From Nitrospina sp. (GTDB lineage: Bacteria > Nitrospinota > Nitrospinia > Nitrospinales > VA-1): a stretch of 64,000 nt of DNA. Where the stretch lies: NCBI GenBank assembly GCA_018653085.1, contig JABIAY010000049.1, forward strand, positions 54,335 through 118,334, given 5' to 3'. Numbering within the stretch: the first letter of the stretch is position 1; each line of letters opens with the position of its first letter. Below the pieces are notes generated by a model. That model worked only from the letters and a program-made list of their open reading frames with translations, was not told the origin of the DNA and searched no databases. The translations under genes were made by a program, and so were the position numbers. Shown here in pieces: positions 42,077-51,092 of the stretch.

Positions 42077-42766
42077 TTAAGGAGTACTAAGGCACCGGTG
42101 AATTCTCACAGATATAATTGATACCGTATTATCTTTTTCCACCAACTTGATATGGGTTCGAGTGACCCTTTTTTTCATTAAAGCTCTAACCGTGTCCAAC
42201 TTGACCTTGGTGGATATGTTGATCAGTTTTCCCTCCTTCGCAACATTTATTAATTCCGGGTTATCCACAATTACTCTGAACTCACTCAGGTCAAGTCCTG
42301 AGTCGCCGGTGTCCACCACATGAGACTTGGATAAGCATACATTCAAAGTGAGATATGTTTCCGCAAGCAATGAGCGAAGGTAGAGAATAAGTTCTTCGAT
42401 CTGTTCATCATTAAAGTCAGGATGGGCGGGCATGGCTGTTCCCTTGAGGCCATCCTGAATGGCATTGATCATGGACATATCCGTAACCGTATTCATTTGT
42501 AGGAAGTTGGTGAAGTCCCTTGGCTTGGGTTCCAACCCGGCCGCAAGAAATCCTTCTCCATCCCCCATTTCACCGTGGCACATTGAGCAGTCAGATTCCT
42601 TGTAAATGGACTCCCCCTTGGTAGTTGCCGGAGGTTCAGGTAATTTGCTGTATCCCTTGTAAGACTTGGCGGCAGAAGCCTCGCTGACAAAAAATAAAGA
42701 GAGTAATACTGTGAAAAAGACTTTCAAAGCTCTTCTGCGGGGAAATAGATTATTTTTAAAGTCCAT
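42077..42766 (-). CDS. Secreted monoheme cytochrome c with unassigned C-terminal domain
   Basis: ATG 42766 yields 229 residues with a good signal peptide ending SASA; a GTG at 42832 would place 22 extra residues before it. The heme c site is CSMCH, followed by GEMGDGEG, and the probable distal methionine is in GTAMPAHPDF. After the c domain (about 35-130) comes a region of about 100 residues with no recognised fold, with two cysteines at its ends. It may be an electron carrier working with the secreted protein encoded next to it. Confidence 0.82.
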   Translation of the reverse strand: MDFKNNLFPRRRALKVFFTVLLSLFFVSEASAAKSYKGYSKLPEPPATTKGESIYKESDCSMCHGEMGDGEGFLAAGLEPKPRDFTNFLQMNTVTDMSMINAIQDGLKGTAMPAHPDFNDEQIEELILYLRSLLAETYLTLNVCLSKSHVVDTGDSGLDLSEFRVIVDNPELINVAKEGKLINISTKVKLDTVRALMKKRVTRTHIKLVEKDNTVSIISVRIHRCLSTP

Positions 42767-42982
42767 AACGACAACATCTATGCCAATTGGTTTATTTAAG
42801 TTTCGCCCCAGTATACACTTATTTTTTGACACGTTCTGGAATATAAGGTCTTGAATCTTAAAAATTTATTCCATAAATCGGGATGGTTGCGGAAAAACCC
42901 CAAAAATCGTTATCTTTTCTCCTACTTGAACATTATGAAAGGTAGAATATCTGAATATGATTTTTATCTTTAACGGTGTCTC

Positions 42983-44251
42983 ATGATTTTTGGCGATTCT
43001 AAAGCGCCTTGCGCTGAACTAGTGGTGATTGGGGATGAAGTGATCAGCGGCTTGATTCTGGATCGGAACTCACAATACCTGGGTGAACGGATTCATGCGT
43101 TGGGAATAGAGGTCTCCCATATAACTACTGTGGGTGACTCGGCTGTCATCATTGAGGATTGCATAAAACTTGCTCTGCAACGTGCGGACTGGATTATCCT
43201 GACCGGTGGGTTGGGAGCTACGCATGACGACATTACCAAATCCGTTTTGCTTAAAGTGTTTGAGTGCGGTTTGAAAAAAGACACCAAAGTGGCGGGTATG
43301 CTGGAAGCAATGTTCCAGATCCGGGGGCGAAAAATTCCTGAAAGCGTGAGTAGCCAGTGCGAGGTGCCTGAGAAAGCAGAAATTCTCTACAACGAAAAGG
43401 GCACCGCTCCCGGATTTAAAATGTCGAAGGGAAAAAGTATTTTGTTTTCTCTGCCGGGTGTTCCTCTGGAGATGGAACATTTGTTTGAAAAATATGTTGC
43501 GCCAGAAATGGCCGGACACGGGAACAAAGTTTTCCTGCACCGTTTGATAAAAACTACAGGACTTAGTGAAGCGGGTTTGTGGGAAAAAGTGGGGCCGTTC
43601 GAAGCATTGTTGGAAAAAGTAACGATAGCTTCCTTGCCCTCATATCTGGGAGTTCGCATTCGCATTTCTGTGCTGGCAGAATCCAGACAGGAGGGAGAAC
43701 TTTGTCTGAATGATGCTGAGAGTTTTTTTGCGGAACGCTTGTCCCGTTATATTTATGGTAAGGATGAGGAGACGTTGGAAGAGAAGGTCGGCGATTTGTT
43801 ACGGGAAAAGTCATTGACTCTGGCTACAGCCGAGTCTTGCACCGGGGGGCTGATCGGGCATCGCCTGACACAGGTCTCAGGTAGCTCGGACTATTACAAG
43901 GAAGGGTTTGTGGTTTATAGCAACGAAGCCAAAATGGATCGTCTGGGAGTGGAACCCCGGTTGATTGAAGAATTTGGCGCGGTGAGTGAGCCAGTCGCCG
44001 AGGCCATGGCTCAGGGGGTTTGTCGGGTGACCGGAGCCGACATTGGGGTTTCTGTAACGGGAATTGCAGGGCCCTCTGGAGGCAGTGACCTCAAGCCTGT
44101 TGGCTTGACCTATATCGCAGTGCATGACAGCTCTGGCACGCAGTGCAGGAAATTTATCTTCACGCATGATCGAGGCCGAAACAAAGAGCGCGCGGCGCAG
44201 GCGGCTTTGAACTTGGTGCGATTAAGAATTCAGGGAGAATCAGGAGCCTAG
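42983..44251 (+). CDS. cinA: CinA-family nicotinamide-nucleotide amidase / ADP-ribose pyrophosphatase
   Basis: CinA proteins recycle NMN to NaMN through the C-terminal PncC domain and hydrolyse ADP-ribose with the N-terminal MoCF-like domain. The 422 residues show ELVVIGDEVISGLILDRNSQ, LTGGLGATHDDITK, and from about 265 the amidase core LATAESCTGGLIGHRLTQVSG followed by YSNEAK and GIAGPSGGS. Length is normal. A small gene follows 3 bp later. Confidence 0.96.
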   Translation: MIFGDSKAPCAELVVIGDEVISGLILDRNSQYLGERIHALGIEVSHITTVGDSAVIIEDCIKLALQRADWIILTGGLGATHDDITKSVLLKVFECGLKKDTKVAGMLEAMFQIRGRKIPESVSSQCEVPEKAEILYNEKGTAPGFKMSKGKSILFSLPGVPLEMEHLFEKYVAPEMAGHGNKVFLHRLIKTTGLSEAGLWEKVGPFEALLEKVTIASLPSYLGVRIRISVLAESRQEGELCLNDAESFFAERLSRYIYGKDEETLEEKVGDLLREKSLTLATAESCTGGLIGHRLTQVSGSSDYYKEGFVVYSNEAKMDRLGVEPRLIEEFGAVSEPVAEAMAQGVCRVTGADIGVSVTGIAGPSGGSDLKPVGLTYIAVHDSSGTQCRKFIFTHDRGRNKERAAQAALNLVRLRIQGESGA

Positions 44252-44254
44252 AAA

Positions 44255-44431
44255 ATGCAAACCTGTTTACACTGTGGAAAAGATTTTTCTCCGCCAGCCC
44301 CGGTTTGTCCACATTGCCAGAAATCGCTTGTCCCTAATTATCCCAGCATGGGGTCGAAGGTGTTTATGGTGATATGGATTTTTTTCGTGGCGCTGGTAGT
44401 GGTATTACTGATTTCCATGTTCACTCGCTAA
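44255..44431 (+). CDS. Small zinc-ribbon membrane protein
   Basis: Begins 3 bp after cinA and encodes 58 residues. The N-terminus has two CxxC pairs, CLHC at 4-7 and CPHC at 18-21, forming a zinc ribbon. A single membrane helix spans about 35-55. GAATCAGGAGCC before ATG 44255 offers an AGGAG binding site. The last 27 bp overlap the convergent rhomboid gene. Similar zinc-ribbon-plus-helix proteins exist in many bacteria without known function. Confidence 0.75.
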   Translation: MQTCLHCGKDFSPPAPVCPHCQKSLVPNYPSMGSKVFMVIWIFFVALVVVLLISMFTR

Positions 44432-45064
44432 ACGAATATGTTTGAACGGTAGGATGAGCAGAACCCCTGCAATAAAGCCTCCGATGTGGGCGAACCAGGC
44501 TGTTCCTCCTGCACCGGTTGCTACACTGTTCCAAATTTGCAGGCCAATCCATATGAGCAGTAGAACGATGGCTGGAATTCGCGTGATGGTCCAGAAAATT
44601 CCGAGAAAGACAAAGGTTTTAATTCGGGCGAAAGGAAACAATATCAGATAAGCCCCGAGTATTCCTGATATCGCGCCACTGGCCCCAACCATGGGGATTT
44701 GTGAGTTCATGTCGGTAGCGATATGCCCCAGCGCCGCGATAGTTCCACAGACAAAATAAAATAGTATGAAGCGAAATTTACCTAGAACATCCTCAATATT
44801 GTCGCCAAAAATCCAGAGGTAAAGCATATTACCTCCCAGATGCCAGACTCCCGCATGCATGAACATGGAAGTATAAATGGTGGGATAAGCACTGACCGGA
44901 CTGTGAATAAGTTTGTAGGGAATGAGAGCATAGTTTTCATAAAGTACGCTGGGGTGGACAGGAAGGTTGACCCCATAAATAAACACGGCAAAGTTCAGTA
45001 GCAAAAAAAGGAATGTAAAGACGGGGAAACTTTTTGTGGGGTTTTCGTCTTTTAACGGAATCAT
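44405..45064 (-). CDS. Rhomboid-family intramembrane serine protease
   Basis: A 219-residue polytopic protein with six helices. The catalytic serine is in MVGASGAISGILG and the histidine in WFAHIGGFIAGVL. HAGVWHLGGNMLYLWIFGDNIED is the conserved luminal segment. It lacks extra domains, so it is a compact rhomboid of the GlpG type; substrates are unknown. Confidence 0.94.
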   Translation of the reverse strand: MIPLKDENPTKSFPVFTFLFLLLNFAVFIYGVNLPVHPSVLYENYALIPYKLIHSPVSAYPTIYTSMFMHAGVWHLGGNMLYLWIFGDNIEDVLGKFRFILFYFVCGTIAALGHIATDMNSQIPMVGASGAISGILGAYLILFPFARIKTFVFLGIFWTITRIPAIVLLLIWIGLQIWNSVATGAGGTAWFAHIGGFIAGVLLILPFKHIRLASEHGNQ

Positions 45065-45209
45065 CGGTGAGGGTCTTGGCGGGCGTATGTATGATAGTAT
45101 TGAGTTAATACCCTGCGGATAACAGGTTTACCATACTCCTTAAATTAAAACAGAAAAAGGTTTCAGTACATGGCTGAATATATACATTATCGATTATGGG
45201 TTGTTATTC

Positions 45210-47600
45210 ATGAGTGACACGGAAGAACTGGTCCCTGGTTTTGATGGAGAGAGTGTTCCTCTGGTCCCGGAACGACTGGAAGAGTCCATCGAATGGGTTA
45301 TTGATACCTATAGGAAGCACCAGTTGAAAAGGGTTTCCTGTTGGCTGGCTGAAACTTTGCCCAAAGGGAAGAGGAGCCTTATGCCGGTGGTCTTGCTGGA
45401 TATTAATCCGGTCATGCATCGGCAAAGTCTGCTTGAACGGGTGTTCCCGGCACCAAGAATCATTAATGAGGATTTGCTTGACGTCAATCTGTTGAAGATC
45501 ATGCTGGATGCCGGATCGGGAATGGGCAAAACTACTTTCCTGAAATGTTATCTGGAAACGCTTCTTGAGAAACCCGCTCACAAGACCTACTCCCTCCCGG
45601 TATATTTCCATTTAGGCAACCTGCCGGAAGGAGGCAGGTTTGACCAGTTCCGTCACGGGGTAAACCGTGAAATTATCGATGTGGTTCTGCTGGAACAGGA
45701 AGACAATCCGGATTTGACTTTGGATGAAGGACTTCTTGAGAGCACGGTTAATTCCATTTTCAATACCAGCAGGTGCATGTTCCTGTTGGACGGATTTGAC
45801 CAGCTTCATACTCAGGACCGTTTCCGGTTTTTTATGGAATCGTTTCTGGAGGATAACGCCTTCCGCAGTAATTTTGTTCTGCTTGCCAGTCAAGGGTTCA
45901 ATTTTGGTTCTTTATCCACCGACGCGGTTGTTAAACGTGGAGAGAGCGCGGCATTCCAAATGGCTTTCCAGGAAATTGATCCGAAGGATAGTTCTACTTA
46001 TCTGGGAGAGGCCGCTAAAAATTTAGCGATCAAAGACCTGGGCCTATATACCCCGGAGCTTTTGCAAGTACCCATTTTACTGAGCATGATTCGTGATCTT
46101 TCCGAAAACGAAATTCTCGAGGGGTTGAAGAACCGGATGGAGATTTATTCCGCCTGGTTTCGTTTCAAACTGCAATCAGCCAACCCTTCTGCGGATGAGA
46201 ATTGGGTAGAAAACTGCCTCGACCAACTTTGCGAAATTTCTTATCAATTAATGGTGGAGGGGCGACAACAACGTTTTCTTGATGTCGAGCCGGGTTACGA
46301 AAAATCTACCCTGGAAGGAAAGACACTCCTTGTGAGCGAAGGAAATGTTGCACCCTGGTGGGAGGGTATTTTGCAACAGACGAATCGACGCTGGGAGTAT
46401 CGCCATCCATCGTTTCAGGAGTTTCTGACAGGTCGGTATTTGCAGAAGAGCAATTCATGGAAGGACATTGTCCGGAAAAACTGCGGGGATGAGAAATGGC
46501 ACGAGGCCATTAAGATCCTGGCCGGAGGTGTTTCTGGAAAAGAGCTGTTCGATATTTTGATTGAAGAAGGAGAAGTGATGCTGGCGGGAAACTCGTTGCC
46601 CGAGGTGGGCGACCTGCCGAAGGGGCAAGGACTGCTGGTGAGGCAATTGTTGAAATACCAGTGCAGGGAAACGCTTCCTCAATTTTCTCCGTGTCGGAAG
46701 GTGAGCGTTCAAGAGGTGATTCAGTGTAACGAAACCGAATACCTGGAAAACCTGCTGAGCCGTTTGTTAAAGCGGGAGCACCGCGATAGTCGAATTTTAT
46801 TCAGCGTTTTAGAACTGATCCTTGCGAAACATGGGCTCGATTTTCACCAGTTGCTGGATACGTTTGATTTTGAGCCGCTGAAAAAGCTGGAAGAATTAAA
46901 GGAGTTTTTAAGTGAGGTTGCGGAGCTGGAAAAGGAGGGCAGGGCAACGCTTAAAAAATTCGGGGAAATGTCCACGGTTCCTGAAGGGAAATTTATTTAT
47001 CAGGATGAGGTGGATGAGGAGGATCAGGTCATCCTGAAAGAATTTTCGATCATGAAATTTCCGGTTACCAATGCCTTATACCAACAGTTTGATCCGCAAC
47101 ACCAGAACAGGTTTCCCAGGTATTCTTTTGCTGGTGATCAGCCTGTTATTGGCATCAACTACTATGAAGCGGTTGTTTTTGCCCTCTGGATGGGACTGAG
47201 ACTGCCCACTGAGCAGGAATGGGAAAAGGCGGCCCGGGGAACAGATGGCAAGACGTATCCCTGGGGAGAGCCAATGGGCTATGAAAAAGGCTTTGCCAAC
47301 ACCTGTGACTTTATGGAGTGCAAGACAAGCCCGGTCCTGGAGTTGGATCAGGGCATGTCCCCCTATGGGTGCTACGATATGGCAGGCAACGTCTGGGAAT
47401 GGTGTATGCAGAAAAATGTCTCTAAACACTCCACTCAGAGGATTGTGCGGGGAGGATCGTGGATGAATTATCTGGTGCATGCCAAATGTGTCTTCAGAAA
47501 TTCCTTTGACCCTGCCGAGCGGTATTTGGCTGTGGGGCTGAGGTGTGTCGAAGCCCCTCAATATACCGAAATTGAAAGAGACGATACGGACGACCTGTAA
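45210..47600 (+). CDS. NACHT-type NTPase with C-terminal FGE-sulfatase-like domain
   Basis: The 796-residue protein begins at ATG 45210 (a TTG at 45201 is also in frame). A short N-terminal region (1-95) precedes a NACHT-like NTPase: Walker A DAGSGMGKTTFLK at 100-112, Walker B CMFLLDGFDQL at about 189-199, then STAND-type helical sequences including WEYRHPSFQEFLTGRYL. Residues about 582-785 are an FGE/C-type lectin domain with FPVTNALY, RLPTEQEWEKAARG, DMAGNVWEW, IVRGGSW and a GLRC end. One of the two catalytic cysteines of true FGE is missing. NACHT-FGE architectures occur in bacterial immune proteins and in targets of diversity-generating retroelements. It stands alone here. Confidence 0.85.
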   Translation: MSDTEELVPGFDGESVPLVPERLEESIEWVIDTYRKHQLKRVSCWLAETLPKGKRSLMPVVLLDINPVMHRQSLLERVFPAPRIINEDLLDVNLLKIMLDAGSGMGKTTFLKCYLETLLEKPAHKTYSLPVYFHLGNLPEGGRFDQFRHGVNREIIDVVLLEQEDNPDLTLDEGLLESTVNSIFNTSRCMFLLDGFDQLHTQDRFRFFMESFLEDNAFRSNFVLLASQGFNFGSLSTDAVVKRGESAAFQMAFQEIDPKDSSTYLGEAAKNLAIKDLGLYTPELLQVPILLSMIRDLSENEILEGLKNRMEIYSAWFRFKLQSANPSADENWVENCLDQLCEISYQLMVEGRQQRFLDVEPGYEKSTLEGKTLLVSEGNVAPWWEGILQQTNRRWEYRHPSFQEFLTGRYLQKSNSWKDIVRKNCGDEKWHEAIKILAGGVSGKELFDILIEEGEVMLAGNSLPEVGDLPKGQGLLVRQLLKYQCRETLPQFSPCRKVSVQEVIQCNETEYLENLLSRLLKREHRDSRILFSVLELILAKHGLDFHQLLDTFDFEPLKKLEELKEFLSEVAELEKEGRATLKKFGEMSTVPEGKFIYQDEVDEEDQVILKEFSIMKFPVTNALYQQFDPQHQNRFPRYSFAGDQPVIGINYYEAVVFALWMGLRLPTEQEWEKAARGTDGKTYPWGEPMGYEKGFANTCDFMECKTSPVLELDQGMSPYGCYDMAGNVWEWCMQKNVSKHSTQRIVRGGSWMNYLVHAKCVFRNSFDPAERYLAVGLRCVEAPQYTEIERDDTDDL

Positions 47601-47983
47601 AGTCTCCCCCTCCTCCCCTCAAAAAATAAAAACAGTAAAGAATTCCCAATATAGACGATAAGAGAGAAATAGCTGGGTAGAGGCCATAAGAACTTGAATT
47701 TGATCGGGTTTTGCTTGATAATAACCACTTAAATTCTATATATCGAGTTATACCTGTACAACAAGATTGTCTCTGTCCAGGGAGTGGCAGATTGGGTCTG
47801 CTGAAGCTTCGAGTTTGGAGCCCTTAAAATGGATTGAGGCGTTTGTCTGGATTTTTGAAATTTTGGGCGAATAGAATCCAAAAAGGCTCGAAAATTTTCA
47901 GTATGATTTCCATTTGGGGGGGAATTCTTTTAATTAGAAAATCCCTCCATTTCTTTTTTCTGCGAGCATAGGAGCGTTGGAAC
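47601..47983. other. Intergenic region upstream of the response regulator-motAB operon
   Basis: A 383-bp gap with no gene on either strand. It includes a candidate promoter and an AT-rich start region. No terminator hairpin is evident after the NACHT-FGE gene. Confidence 0.5.
47715..47742 (+). promoter_or_regulatory. Candidate sigma-70 promoter upstream of the regulator-motAB operon
   Basis: TTGATA (47715-47720) and TATATA (47737-47742) are 16 bp apart. The implied leader is about 240 nt. No -24/-12 site like those of the other flagellar blocks was found here. Confidence 0.35.
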
Positions 47984-49345
47984 TTGGCTATTACCAAATC
48001 CACGAAACGGTTTTTAAGTATTGATGATGATCGAACGCTACAGATGATCGTCAAGCAGATTTTGACCAAGTCTTTTGGTGCGCAGACTCTTGAAGTTTTT
48101 CAAGCCTCAACAGGTGAAGAAGGACTGCAGATAATGCGTGAAATCAAGCCGGATATTATTTTATGCGATATCCATATGCCGGGGATGGATGGGTTTGAGG
48201 TTTGTCAACGTGTGCGGGAATTAAAACTCCGTTCTGCGGTGATACTTATGTCCGCTTACGATGCGGAGCAGGACAACGCGATCAAAGCCAGTGAGACAGG
48301 GGCGGATGCTTATCTATCCAAGCCCCTCAAAAAAGGCGAGCTGTTGTTTGTGGTGAATTTTGTCATGCGGGTGGCTCACCTCAATGACGCAGTTTTTGAG
48401 AAAAACAAACAGCTGGAAGCGTCTCTCGGGCAATTAAAGCAATTCCACCAGAAGCTCGCCTCACTGAATGAAGAACTCAGGAATGATAAGAGACGCCTGG
48501 GTGCCAGCCTTAAAGAAATGACCGACCTCAACCAGCAGTTGGAGAACAAGAACCAGCAAATATCTTCCATGGTGGAAGAACTTGCAAACCGGTTCGATTC
48601 TACGGAAGGTCTTTTAGTCACCATCATTGAACTGCATCAAGCGGAACACCGGGGCCACTCTGAGCGTGTCGCAACATCTTCGGTTTATATCGCGGAAAAA
48701 CTCGGTTTGACCGATTACCAGATCAGGAATGTCAAATCTGCCGCCCGTCTGCACGAATTGGGAATCGTTGCTCTTCCGACCCAGGAAAAAAGAAAGGAAG
48801 CTCTTAAGGAAGGGGACGACTCGAAATCCAAGGCGGCCACCAGTCACCCTCTGGTTGGGGAAATGCTATTGAAGGAATTTCCGGGCTTCGAGCTGATTGC
48901 CGAAATCATTCGCCATCTCCATGAAAATGTGGATGGCTCCGGCTCTCCAGATGGTATTTATGGGGACCGTATTCCTATTGGTTCCCGAATCGTTTGTGCC
49001 GCCAGTTATTTTGACCATATCAGAATGGCATCTCCTGATAAATCCGGGGCAGAGATTTTGGCCAAAATGGATGAAAAAACCGGAGTCATATTCGATGAGG
49101 CCATCATGGAGGTTCTTAAAGAATATGTCGAGAGCCGGGGGGAAGTCGAAGAAGCCCCGGTCATGGAATGCTCTGTTTTTGCTTTGGCCGAGGGCATGGA
49201 ACTGGCGTCTGATATTTTTTCTGAATCGGGAATCAACCTTTTGAGAAAAGGAACGGTCCTGAATCAGGAAACGCTGGATAAAATTTTAAAATTTCATAAT
49301 GTGGATCCGATTTCAGGGATCATCAAAGTTAAACAACCGTCATAA
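47984..49345 (+). CDS. Response regulator with degenerate HD-GYP domain
   Basis: A TTG start at 47984, nine bp after AGGAG, gives 453 residues. The receiver domain (8-130) has the acidic pocket DDD, phospho-acceptor D62 in LCDIHMPGMDG and the K113 signature SKP. A coiled coil (140-205) links to an HD-GYP-type domain, where the metal-binding HD is HE (H257-E258 in RLHELGIVALP) and GYP reads GSP at 320-322. HENVDGSGSPDG retains other residues. Genuine HD-GYPs degrade c-di-GMP, so this one may be inactive or may only bind it. Its stop is 3 bp from motA, so it is likely co-expressed with the stator genes. Confidence 0.88.
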   Translation: MAITKSTKRFLSIDDDRTLQMIVKQILTKSFGAQTLEVFQASTGEEGLQIMREIKPDIILCDIHMPGMDGFEVCQRVRELKLRSAVILMSAYDAEQDNAIKASETGADAYLSKPLKKGELLFVVNFVMRVAHLNDAVFEKNKQLEASLGQLKQFHQKLASLNEELRNDKRRLGASLKEMTDLNQQLENKNQQISSMVEELANRFDSTEGLLVTIIELHQAEHRGHSERVATSSVYIAEKLGLTDYQIRNVKSAARLHELGIVALPTQEKRKEALKEGDDSKSKAATSHPLVGEMLLKEFPGFELIAEIIRHLHENVDGSGSPDGIYGDRIPIGSRIVCAASYFDHIRMASPDKSGAEILAKMDEKTGVIFDEAIMEVLKEYVESRGEVEEAPVMECSVFALAEGMELASDIFSESGINLLRKGTVLNQETLDKILKFHNVDPISGIIKVKQPS

Positions 49346-49348
49346 AAT

Positions 49349-50154
49349 ATGGATTTAGCTTCTTTAGTTGGTGTGATTGCCGGAGTGGGGCTGGTTTGGC
49401 CTCGATTTTAATGAACAGCGGCCTGGACCTGTTCATTAATATTCCTTCCGCGATGATCGTTCTTGGGGGAACTCTCGCCGCTACTCTTATTGCCTTTCCT
49501 ATCAACGAAGTGATGAAGGTGATGGGGTTGTTTCTAAGAGTTTTCATGGTCAAGAAGTCGGATCAATACCAATTGATTGAATCCATGGTCAATATTTGTA
49601 ACGTGGCCCGGAAAGGTGGCGTGTTGGCGATTGAGTCCAAGCTCAAGGATATTGATAATGACTTTTTGAAAAAAGGATTGGAACTGACTGTTGACGGTAA
49701 GGATGAAGCCACGGTTAATGCCCTGCTCAAAAGGGAGGTCAAACAACTACAGAACGCGCATAAAGACGGTTGGGAAATTTTCAACCAGATGGGTGCGTTT
49801 GCCCCTGCATTTGGCATGGTTGGAACCCTGATCGGATTGATCCAGATGCTTTCAGATCTCTCAGACGTCAGCTCCGTAGGTCCCAAAATGGCTATCGCGC
49901 TCATTACAACCTTCTATGGTGCGGTTCTGGCCAATCTGATTTTTATTCCCATGACCGTCAAATTGAAACGGCGCAGTGCCACCGAATCTCTGGAGATGCA
50001 GTTGATTCTGGAAGGGCTCGGCTTCATCAGAAAAGGCGTCAACCCCAGGTTTATGCAGGATGTTCTGGAAAATTACCTCGATACCTATCATGGTAAGGCG
50101 AAAGAAAAGAAAGGGGATGACAAGGGCAAGAAACCTGCTAAAGGAAAGAAATAA
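49349..50154 (+). CDS. motA: Flagellar motor stator protein MotA, with an apparent frameshift near 49395
   Basis: MotA is the stator subunit that, with MotB, conducts ions to drive the flagellum. ATG 49349 reads MDLASLVGVIAGVGLV, the normal MotA opening, but hits a stop after 20 codons. A second frame from 49396 continues with ASILMNSGLDLFINIPSAMIV through GMVGTLIGLIQM to the end. Restoring one T in the TTT run at 49395-49397 joins both into one full MotA, so a single base seems lost. A sequencing or assembly error is the simplest cause; a true mutation or programmed shift is possible. motB follows 6 bp downstream. Confidence 0.85.
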
Positions 50155-50160
50155 GTAGCT

Positions 50161-50970
50161 ATGGCCGAGAAAAAAGATCCTAAAAAAGAGAAGAAGGCCC
50201 CGGAAGAAGAGGAAGAGGATGAGCACGAGTGTCCCCAGGGAGCCCCGTCATGGGTCATGACCTTTGCGGATCTGGTAACGCTTCTCATGGTGTTTTTCAT
50301 CCTGCTTTTTGCTATGGGATCCATCGAGGAAGAAAAATGGAAACAGATGAAATCTTCCTTGAAAGATGCCTTGGGGCAGGAGAACATTCCTGAAGCGGGT
50401 ATCCGGGAAGGACTGGATGTCATCAAGGAAAAAGTCCTGGATGAAACCACGATTCATGCTGTCGATGAAGTCGGTGCCATGGTGGCAAAAGAGGTGGAAG
50501 AAATCGCCTCGGAAGTTGAGGAATTTGTTTTCAAGAATAAACTGGCAGGGAAGGTGGAAGTCTCCTCAGATGAGCGAGGCGCGATCATAACTCTCTCCGA
50601 TACGGTAATGTTTCCTCCGGGCAAGTCGAGGATGACGTATACCGGAGATGAAATTATCAAACAAGTCTTCGATATTCTAAAACAATTCAGCTACCAGGTA
50701 AAAATCGAAGGGCATACTGATAACGTGCCTATGAATACGGCACAGTACCCTTCCAACTGGGAGTTGTCCGCCGCCCGTGCTGCGGAAGTTGCCAGAAAGC
50801 TGGTTAAGGCAGGTTTCAATCCAACCAATTTGTCTATAGAAGCTTTTGCGCAATACCGGCCTAAAGTTCCCAATGACTCCCGGCAAGGACGGGCCACCAA
50901 CCGCAGGATTGAAATCGTGTATCAGCGTGGTAGCATCCGTAAACATATGGTGGATATCCTTCGCCGCTAG
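50161..50970 (+). CDS. motB: Flagellar motor stator protein MotB
   Basis: MotB anchors the stator to peptidoglycan. The 269 residues show a charged cytoplasmic N-terminus, WVMTFADLVTLLMVFFILLF with the ion-binding aspartate, and a C-terminal OmpA-like domain with VKIEGHTDNVPMN and ELSAARAAEVARKL. The acidic start (KKAPEEEEEDEHE) is longer than usual. It is 6 bp after motA. Confidence 0.97.
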   Translation: MAEKKDPKKEKKAPEEEEEDEHECPQGAPSWVMTFADLVTLLMVFFILLFAMGSIEEEKWKQMKSSLKDALGQENIPEAGIREGLDVIKEKVLDETTIHAVDEVGAMVAKEVEEIASEVEEFVFKNKLAGKVEVSSDERGAIITLSDTVMFPPGKSRMTYTGDEIIKQVFDILKQFSYQVKIEGHTDNVPMNTAQYPSNWELSAARAAEVARKLVKAGFNPTNLSIEAFAQYRPKVPNDSRQGRATNRRIEIVYQRGSIRKHMVDILRR

Positions 50971-51092
50971 GCGCGGGGCCAGTACCGCATTGCCCGTCAA
51001 GCAGGCTAGGCCCTCAAGCGCAATGCTTGTATATCCCCTCCCTTCATAGAGGGCGAACTTTAATGGACCCCTCTTTTTTAAAGAGGGGCTGG
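50971..51092. repeat. Intergenic repeat with perfect hairpin between motB and ribD
   Basis: CCCCTCTTT (51068-51076) and AAAGAGGGG (51080-51088) form a perfect 9-bp stem with a 3-nt loop, followed by GGGGTGATTT. The preceding CCCCTCCC/GAGGG stretch is similar. This is the style of short dispersed GC/A-T hairpins seen in many genomes, and could end motB transcription. It means a GTG at 51094 is a poor start for ribD. No FMN riboswitch is visible. Confidence 0.6.

Noticed and set aside
47340..47600. Diversity-generating retroelement variable region at the NACHT-FGE C-terminus
   Set aside because: No AAY codon enrichment is visible and no template repeat or reverse transcriptase is in the window.
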